Shown here: positions 7,116 to 11,768 of the stretch, piece after piece | Layout of the letters: every line of letters begins with the position of its first letter | Numbering within the stretch: the first letter of the stretch is position 1 | NCBI GenBank assembly: GCA_964058845.1 | Contig: CAXKVR010000929.1 | Coordinates: forward strand, 1-11,768 | DNA length: 11,768 bases | Source: Carex sylvatica | Lineage: Eukaryota > Streptophyta > Magnoliopsida > Poales > Cyperaceae | Reading direction: 5' to 3' | Program-made: the position numbers and the translations under genes | The notes under the pieces: generated by a model | What the model saw: the letters and a program-made list of their open reading frames with translations, nothing else | Databases searched by the model: none | What the model was told of the DNA's origin: nothing

Positions 7116-8131
7116 CGCAATTTTTATTCATAAGAAATAAAATAAATAAAATATTAAAAATAAGAAAGGTTAGCTGAGAATTCTAAAAATAAGAAGGCAG
7201 TGCTACTATTTGGAGTCCCTGCGGGACGCCAAATAATTCTGAATCCCCTGCCAAAAAAAAAATAAGAAAAAAAAAATATAAGTAGGATTTCAAATGAGAA
7301 CAAAACCCTGAAAAAAAAAAATCTAAAGTGAGACTCCAAATGCTACCAAAACTCCAAAGTTCCTATTTTAATTAAAAGTTTCCGTCAACCATCTCTGTGA
7401 TTTAGTTTAGTTTTATTTATAGAAATGAAATAGGTTTTAATTTATTGGATTAAGAATGAGGTTAATTTATTTTAATTTGATTAGATTATGTGAAATAATT
7501 TTTTTATTGAATTAAGATGTTAGTTAATATCTGGCAGAGGTTTGTTTTTTGTATTGTTATTGTTGAGTTATAATTAGTAATGTAGGTAGTTTATTGTAAT
7601 TATTTGATTAATTCTAGTCGTAATTATTTTGATCTAGGGTTAGGGTTAGAGTTAGATTTAGGATTAATAAGGTTAAATTCTTTTATTTGTATATGAATTG
7701 AAGTAATGTAAATTTAATTATGAATGTGAATAATATTTTTTTTGTCATGTTACAAAATAAATTAATTTAGTGTATACAAGAACGGGAACTCTGTTATATT
7801 TTTTTTGGAGTTCTATAAGTAAAACGTGAACTTTGGAGTTTTGGTAGCATTTGGAGTCCCACGTACTTTAGAAATTTTTTTTATCCTTTTGGTTATTTGT
7901 CTTATTTTGGAGTCCTACTTTTAGAATTTTTTTTTCTGAATTTTGTTCTCATTTGGAGTCCCACTTATTTTTTTTATCTCTTTTTTGTTTCTTCCTTTTT
8001 TGGCAGGAAAATTGAAATTATTTGGCGTCCCGCAGGGACTCCAAATGATAGCACTGCCTTCTTATTTTTAGAATTCCCAGCTAATCTTTCTTATTTTTAA
8101 TATTTTATTTTTTTATGAATAAAAATTGTGG
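7116..8131. mobile_element. 1.0-kb fold-back transposon with 9-bp TSD, Mutator-like
   Basis: The left arm (7116-7362) and right arm (7828-8131) are inverted copies. Matching blocks include CAATTTTTATTCATAA at the outer edge, AAGGCAGTGCTA, GGAGTCCCTGCGGGACGCCA and, at the inner edge, GCTACCAAAACTCCAAAGTT. The right arm is about 57 bp longer because of an extra GGAGTCCYAC-containing unit (7851, 7912 and 7954 carry related units). The roughly 465-bp centre (7363-7827) is unique and AT-rich, and carries no transposase. It contains a degenerate TTAGGG-like run near 7634. The exact 9-bp TSD with long terminal inverted repeats points to a non-autonomous TIR-MULE. The open frames at 7154 and 7897 are mirror images generated by the two arms. 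Confidence 0.88.
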
Positions 8132-8140
8132 CAAATATGA
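8132..8140. repeat. 9-bp target-site duplication, right copy
   Basis: This CAAATATGA is identical to 7107-7115. Confidence 0.8.
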
Positions 8141-8192
8141 GAGTGAAAGAGGGAACAGTGTACCTTTACGCAGAGAGAGAGAGCGCGCACAC

Positions 8193-8200
8193 ATTGTACC
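8193..8200. repeat. 8-bp target-site duplication, left copy
   Basis: ATTGTACC here is identical to 8625-8632 and flanks the GC-rich element. Confidence 0.75.
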
Positions 8201-8291
8201 TAGAGTGAAAAAAACGTGCCGTGTCGTGCTGTGACTAACACGTCGTGACTTTGGTCTCGTGCCGTGCCGTACCGTGAACAGTGATCCGTGC

Positions 8292-8328
8292 CGTGACCAA
8301 AATGTCAAGGGGTGGTCACGACATGCGA
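8292..8328. repeat. 37-bp internal direct repeat with hairpin, copy 1
   Basis: The repeat opens with CGTGACC and has GGTCACG downstream, forming a 7-bp stem around AAAATGTCAAGGGGT. It then ends ACATGCGA. It matches 8508-8544 with only a few differences. Confidence 0.8.
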
Positions 8329-8507
8329 ATCACGCCGTGACTATTCACGTTCCGTGTCCAAACGTAACTAGTCACGTTTAACTATTTTTTCATAATTTAA
8401 GTTAGTTTGTTCAAGATTCACCATTTGATTAAGACCTAACGGTCCTAATTACACGTGACTCGCGTGATTACGTGCAGTGCCATGTCGTGACCGGATCTTT
8501 CACATGT

Positions 8508-8544
8508 CGTGACCAAAATGTCAAGGAGTGGTCACGGCACGCGA
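8508..8544. repeat. 37-bp internal direct repeat with hairpin, copy 2
   Basis: This is the second copy of the CGTGACC...GGTCACG unit inside the hAT-like element. It has GGAGT in place of GGGGT and GCACGCGA in place of ACATGCGA. Confidence 0.8.
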
Positions 8545-8624
8545 TACGCGAGTCATGACACAGAACAGTAACATGTGCCGTTCCATGACGGAGCCGGCTC
8601 CGCCGTGCCATTTTTCCCACACTA

Positions 8625-8632
8625 ATTGTACC
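8625..8632. repeat. 8-bp target-site duplication, right copy
   Basis: This ATTGTACC is identical to 8193-8200. Confidence 0.75.
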
Positions 8633-8648
8633 TATAGAGAGATAGCAT

Positions 8649-8666
8649 GTGCTTGAGAGGAAGCAC
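8649..8666. other. Short hairpin between transposons
   Basis: GTGCTT, GAGAGG and AAGCAC form a perfect 6-bp stem with a 6-nt loop. It lies in the short original segment left between the hAT-like and Mutator-like elements. Confidence 0.5.
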
Positions 8667-8753
8667 ATTGTACCTTGCACAGAGCTATATATGCTACCCA
8701 GCTTTCTCTCCGCGCAAATATATTTTGTATATCTTCAGCGATCTCTATTTTTA

Positions 8754-9173
8754 GAGAAGGGTTCAAATGCCTCTATTTTTGGTGCCTCCGTCGTATCTTC
8801 ATTTTTAGAAACTCTAATAACTAAAAATTTGAAACTTAAAATTCAAAATAAAACCGTTGGATCTGATCTACATCATTTTTTGTATGCACATGTGAAATCT
8901 TACAACATTTCAACTTTGTTTTGGTTGTCATCAAGAAATTGTAAAAAAATGTATTAAAGTGGATAATTTCTAGGCGTTGATTTTTCAACTTATTAATTCA
9001 CATAAAAACAAAATTGAAATGTGATAATATTTTATGAGCATATAGAAAAAATAACATATATCACATCTAACGGTTTTATTTTGACATTTATAATTTAAAT
9101 TTTGAGTTATTTAAGTTTTTAAAAATGAAGGCATGATAGAGGCACAAAAAATAGAGGCATTTGAACCCTCCTC
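8754..9173. mobile_element. MITE with long inverted termini and perfect 9-bp TSD (family A, copy 2)
   Basis: The exact 9-bp duplication CTATTTTTA lies at 8745-8753 and 9174-9182. The left end GAGAAGGGTTCAAATGCCTC pairs with the reverse complement of the right end, GAGGAGGGTTCAAATGCCTC. The imperfect arms extend inward for roughly 170 bp (shared AAAATAAAACCGTT...GAT and TTTCAAYTTTG). No transposase is encoded. The whole element aligns in reverse orientation with 202-615. The 9-bp duplication supports a Mutator-superfamily MITE. An apparent 102-codon frame across its left half is not a gene. Confidence 0.9.
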
Positions 9174-9182
9174 CTATTTTTA

Positions 9183-9695
9183 TTAGAATGTATAATAAAA
9201 CAGTACTGGTCCAGTACGTGTTAGTTTTTCCTTGACAATTAACAGCTTTTATATATTTTTCATTTGATAGACAATTAAAAGATTTAAAGTTAGGCAAAAT
9301 TTAGACATATTTTATTGATAAAGAACATAAATACAATTTTATTAAAAGAACATGCATAAATATTGATGGAAATTAGATGTGAATTGTACTATTATAATAT
9401 AAAAATGTTATTTTAAGTACGAATATGTGTGCGAATTTTAGAGATGGTTTGCTCTAAATTTCTCTTAGTTATTTATGAAAAATGCTATTTGTGTGAATTA
9501 TACTATTATATGTCTATTTTGAGAATTCAATCCCTCCGATCATTTTAATTTCTTCTGTTATTTATGGAAATGCAGTTTTTAGAAAATTGTTTGAAGGTCC
9601 TTTAAAAGACAGGATGATGGAATGAGAATCCATCAATTGCTTGTGCATTCATAAATGTAAAAAAGCAAATTCTAACTCTTATCTTTCATAAACTA
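9183..9695. other. AT-rich upstream region of the DUF295 gene
   Basis: No gene is seen. Short partial duplications occur: TGTGAATTGTACTATTATA near 9379 and TGTGAATTATACTATTATA near 9492, and GTTATTTATG followed by AAATGC near 9467 and near 9558. These may hold the promoter of the downstream gene, but no clear TATA box at a sensible distance was found. Confidence 0.4.
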
Positions 9696-9699
9696 CTAG

Positions 9700-9871
9700 A
9701 GAGAAAGTGAAAAGGAATTCTAAGAAACTAGGAGGAGACTGCTACTACTAGCGTTTGTGTAGATACCGGTAAAAGAGGTTGCCGTTGTTGTGGAAATTCG
9801 ATCAGCTTCAAACGAGAAGAGGAGAGAGGAAGTCTCACGCTCTTTCGTTGTATTACTTCTTGACACTTCTG
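9700..9871 (+). other. Probable 5' UTR exon of the DUF295 gene
   Basis: The stretch is less AT-rich than the flanks and purine/CT-rich (gagaagaggagagaggaagt, then ctctttcgttg). It lacks any ATG from about 9660 onward and ends at a donor CTTCTG|GTAAAT (GT at 9872-9873). The first good downstream acceptor with a coding sequence is ATTGATTGTAG ending at 11081, six bases before the DUF295 ATG. The left edge is approximate. Confidence 0.5.
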
Positions 9872-10352
9872 GTAAATTCTATAATATTTAATTTACAATT
9901 GAATTTTGCTTCAAATACATATTAAATTACAACCTTATTCAGTTTTCAATAGATGTATGTTAAATTTCTGTTTCAAGTAACATGCAGATGCACAGTCATA
10001 CCAGTTTGCATAATTATAAAATATATGACTTCAAACAAATACTATTCTGAAATTTATTTCTTTTAATAAAGTGAAAATCAGGTATTTATAATTATGTTAA
10101 TTTTTTATTTCAAAATAAATAAGAAATATACAGAAGTGGATCGAAAATCCAAGGAGAATTAAATTGATTATCACCGAATCAAAAATCAACCTTTAAATCG
10201 ATAATTTAAAATATCTTTAATGTCGCGTGGTAATTAAATTCCTTCCTTACCCACAATTTAGAAGTTAGAACTTGCGGCAACTCGTAAGGAAATTGATAAG
10301 GTGAACATCTATCTGTCCGAAAATAAGATTCAATTAATAAGTAGTATTTTAA

Positions 10353-10408
10353 TTTAGTGGCAAAATACATATTCAATAGTATAAGAGGTCAAGTTCGAAA
10401 CTCGAAAC
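10353..10408 (+). repeat. Possible SINE relic (tRNA-like A and B boxes)
   Basis: TTTAGTGGCAAAAT resembles a Pol III A box. About 25 nt later AAGAGGTCAAGTTCGAAACT resembles the B-box region of plant tRNA-derived SINEs (consensus GGTTCGANNC). The body and tail are not definable. Confidence 0.3.
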
Positions 10409-10605
10409 AAAATTATTTATTATAATAACATAGGTATGGAATTTAGGAACTTCACATCCATCTTTTTGTTTAAAAAAAGATTTAATCCTTAAATAGACCG
10501 CTTTAAAATCTTCACGATTTTATATGTTATACTTTTTCTTTATTCTGATCTATTAAAAAGTGGCTAAAACTTTACAAAATTAATTTTAGATAGATAGATA
10601 TAATT

Positions 10606-10970
10606 AGGCTATTGTGCTACATGTAAAAGACGTATTTTACTTCACGTTCATATTTTATGATTTTAAAGTTTAAACAGTCGATTCGAACTGTTCGACTTAA
10701 TATCTATATTAAATTGTGCTTGGTGGTCAAATTTTACCATTCTTTGAAATTATTTACTGTTTTTTATTTTTTTATGGTTCACAATTTTCTGAAAATAATA
10801 ATTTTCAATCATTCCAAAAGAAAATAGTAAGACATTTCCAAAAATAGTAAAATTTAGTCTCCAGTCACATTTTAATATGAAGATCATATTGAACTGTTTG
10901 GATCGAGTCTTAAATTTCAAAATTAAAAATATAAGTCTGAAATAAAACACACCATGAAGTGCAATAGCCC
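10606..10970. mobile_element. Degenerate fold-back MITE (family B, copy 3)
   Basis: The left end AGGCTATTGTGCTACATG pairs with the reverse complement of the right end, GGGCTATTGCACTTCATG. TA-rich DNA lies outside both ends. The internal arms hold the same core as the elements at 1726-2099 and 2119-2494: CAGTCGATTCGAACTGTTCG on the left, its complement around 10890-10912, and the ACTAAATTTTAC...TTACTATTT block. It is more diverged than copies 1 and 2. It sits in the proposed leader intron. Confidence 0.75.
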
Positions 10971-11086
10971 AACTATATATATGGATCAACACATAGCTCT
11001 GTTTGTAAATTAATGAATTAATGGCCTTAAGTCATTAATTTGTTCTTGTCTTTAACAACTTAATTATTATATTGATTGTAGTAAAC

Positions 11087-11768
11087 ATGGTCTCGTGTGG
11101 TTTTCACGACCAAGTTTGGCTGATTAGAGCATCAGGATCAGATAAAGAAACCCAGACCTTGATCAATCCCTTGAATGGAAGTATTGAAGAAAGAAAAATC
11201 CCTGAAATGGAGGGGCAAATGTGCTTGGCTCACTATGAAGAGTGGCTATTTTTAGTTAGCGATGTAACCGATGATTGTTTTTTGTTGAACATATACTCGC
11301 TTAAGAAGATTTCTCTTCCGTCTATTGATGAGGAATCGTTTCAATATCTTGGATTGTGTACTTTAACATCATCACCAACTTCTCCTGACTGCACCATCAT
11401 ATTCTTTGGCGAAGAAGATAATTTCCTTTTCTTTTGCCATCCGGGTGACAAAGAATGGACTGAGTTGCCTGTCGATCTAGATGTCACTCATGTAAAAACG
11501 ATGCTCAAGTACAAAGAAAATTTATATGTTGTGCTTCTAAATAGTATAGAGATAATCGACATGGCATCCCTTTCGATGGGCGTCGGTACTACTCATGTGA
11601 AAAGTAGAAGTATGGATAAACCTGACTTTTTTTCATTTGGAATTGGACAGCTTGGAAACTTGGTGGAGTCATGCGGAGATCTTTTCTTTGTGAGAACATG
11701 TTTTCCTTGTAGGATACAAACTGTTATTGATCTTGATATTTTCAAGTTTAAAGAAACAAAAAATGATT
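11087..11768 (+). CDS. DUF295 (KIB-like beta-propeller) protein, 3' end beyond window
   Basis: An ATG at 11087 opens 227 codons without a stop and reaches the window edge. The product has the features of the plant DUF295 family, usually the C-terminal part of F-box/KIB-type proteins: LINPLNGSIEERKIPEM, an LPSI strand, SSPTSPDCTIIFFGEEDNF, FCHPGDKEWTELP, a YKENLYVV repeat strand and LVESCGDLFFV. By family knowledge this is a beta-propeller-like substrate-recognition domain. The usual N-terminal F-box (about 45 residues) is not encoded between the ATG and the domain, nor in the ATG-free exon upstream. This may therefore be an F-box-less member or a 5'-truncated copy. The start is chosen as the first ATG after an in-frame TAA at 11036, six bases after a good acceptor (TTGTAG). 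No frameshift or internal stop is seen. Confidence 0.85.
   Translation, partial: MVSCGFHDQVWLIRASGSDKETQTLINPLNGSIEERKIPEMEGQMCLAHYEEWLFLVSDVTDDCFLLNIYSLKKISLPSIDEESFQYLGLCTLTSSPTSPDCTIIFFGEEDNFLFFCHPGDKEWTELPVDLDVTHVKTMLKYKENLYVVLLNSIEIIDMASLSMGVGTTHVKSRSMDKPDFFSFGIGQLGNLVESCGDLFFVRTCFPCRIQTVIDLDIFKFKETKND

Larger units (their letters stand above)
8201..8624. mobile_element. GC-rich hAT-like non-autonomous element with 8-bp TSD
   Basis: The left end reads TAGAGTGAAAAAAACGTGCC. The reverse complement of the right end reads TAGTGTGGGAAAAATGGCAC. This TAGNG start and the exact 8-bp duplication ATTGTACC are hAT hallmarks. The interior is far more GC-rich than its surroundings and is built from CGTG/CACG words (GTGCCGTGCCGTACCGTGAA). 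It includes a perfect 14-bp palindrome CGGAGCCGGCTCCG at 8589-8602. It encodes no transposase. The two open frames on the minus strand are low-complexity products of the CGTG repeats. Confidence 0.82.
9872..11081 (+). other. Putative leader intron of the DUF295 gene
   Basis: The donor GTAAAT is at 9872 and the acceptor TTGTAG ends at 11081, giving 1,210 nt. The interior is AT-rich, has stops in all frames, and carries a miniature transposon (10606-10970). Long first introns in 5' leaders are common in plants. The alternative is that the DUF295 gene starts without this exon. Confidence 0.4.

Noticed and set aside
7154..7339. 61-codon minus-strand open frame, mirrored by a 67-codon + frame at 7897-8100
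   Set aside because: The two products share their C-terminal residues (IIWRPAGTPN, STAFLFLEF) because they are the two arms of one inverted repeat. Both are Phe-rich low-complexity and neither is a gene.
8105..8680. Two minus-strand open frames rich in Arg, His, Ser and Thr
   Set aside because: They are products of the CGTG/CACG word repeats in the hAT-like element, without domain character or a promoter.
8649..8957. 102-codon + strand frame
   Set aside because: It runs from host DNA into the left half of the MITE at 8754, crossing the target-site duplication, so it cannot be an ancestral gene.
10750..10992. 80-codon minus-strand frame
   Set aside because: It lies across the fold-back element at 10606-10970 and is explained by the inverted repeat.
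1..11768. CRISPR arrays, bacterial operons, phage or rRNA/tRNA genes
   Set aside because: No regularly spaced repeats, Shine-Dalgarno-led gene strings or conserved RNA folds were seen. The sequence is plant nuclear in character.

Overview
The window is nuclear DNA from a flowering plant, probably a eudicot. It is very AT-rich, with long T and A homopolymers, (TA)n tracts, short introns with plant-type splice signals, dense miniature transposons, and a DUF295/F-box-type gene at the right edge. No bacterial operon structure is present. Most long open frames are accidental, lie inside inverted repeats, or lack an ATG.

Left third (1-3360): no confident gene. It holds three miniature inverted-repeat elements: one at 202-615 and two back-to-back fold-back elements at 1726-2099 and 2119-2494, embedded in (TA)n tracts. 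The rest is AT-rich filler.

Middle (3360-5870): the gene-like part. A compact two-exon gene (3496-3569 joined to 3651-3771) encodes a 64-residue basic protein with one zinc finger. The finger resembles the plant SYQALGGH-type C2H2 finger, but its last ligand is Cys. Its intron has a clean donor, branch point and acceptor. Next come an ATG-free CT-rich leader exon (about 4100-4291) and a spliced second exon (4368-4505) that look like the 5' end of a transcript with no long reading frame. After these are degenerate exons (4899-5383) resembling the C-terminal part of a sulfotransferase of the HS6ST / plant tyrosylprotein sulfotransferase type, and two further exon-like segments of unknown identity.

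Right-centre (5870-9690): 5867-7106 is mostly featureless, with one unexplained minus-strand open frame. Then come three DNA transposons almost end to end. The first is a 1.0-kb fold-back element (7116-8131) with a 9-bp target-site duplication (TSD). The second is a GC-rich 424-bp hAT-like element (8201-8624) with an 8-bp TSD. The third is a 420-bp element (8754-9173) with a perfect 9-bp TSD, homologous to the element at 202-615.

Right end (9690-11768): an ATG-free leader exon ending near 9871, a roughly 1.2-kb leader intron carrying a further miniature element (10606-10970) and a possible SINE relic, and then the start of a DUF295 (KIB-like) coding sequence at 11087. That sequence is open for 227 codons and runs off the window.

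All exon-intron models and TSDs were read by eye. No similarity search was run.
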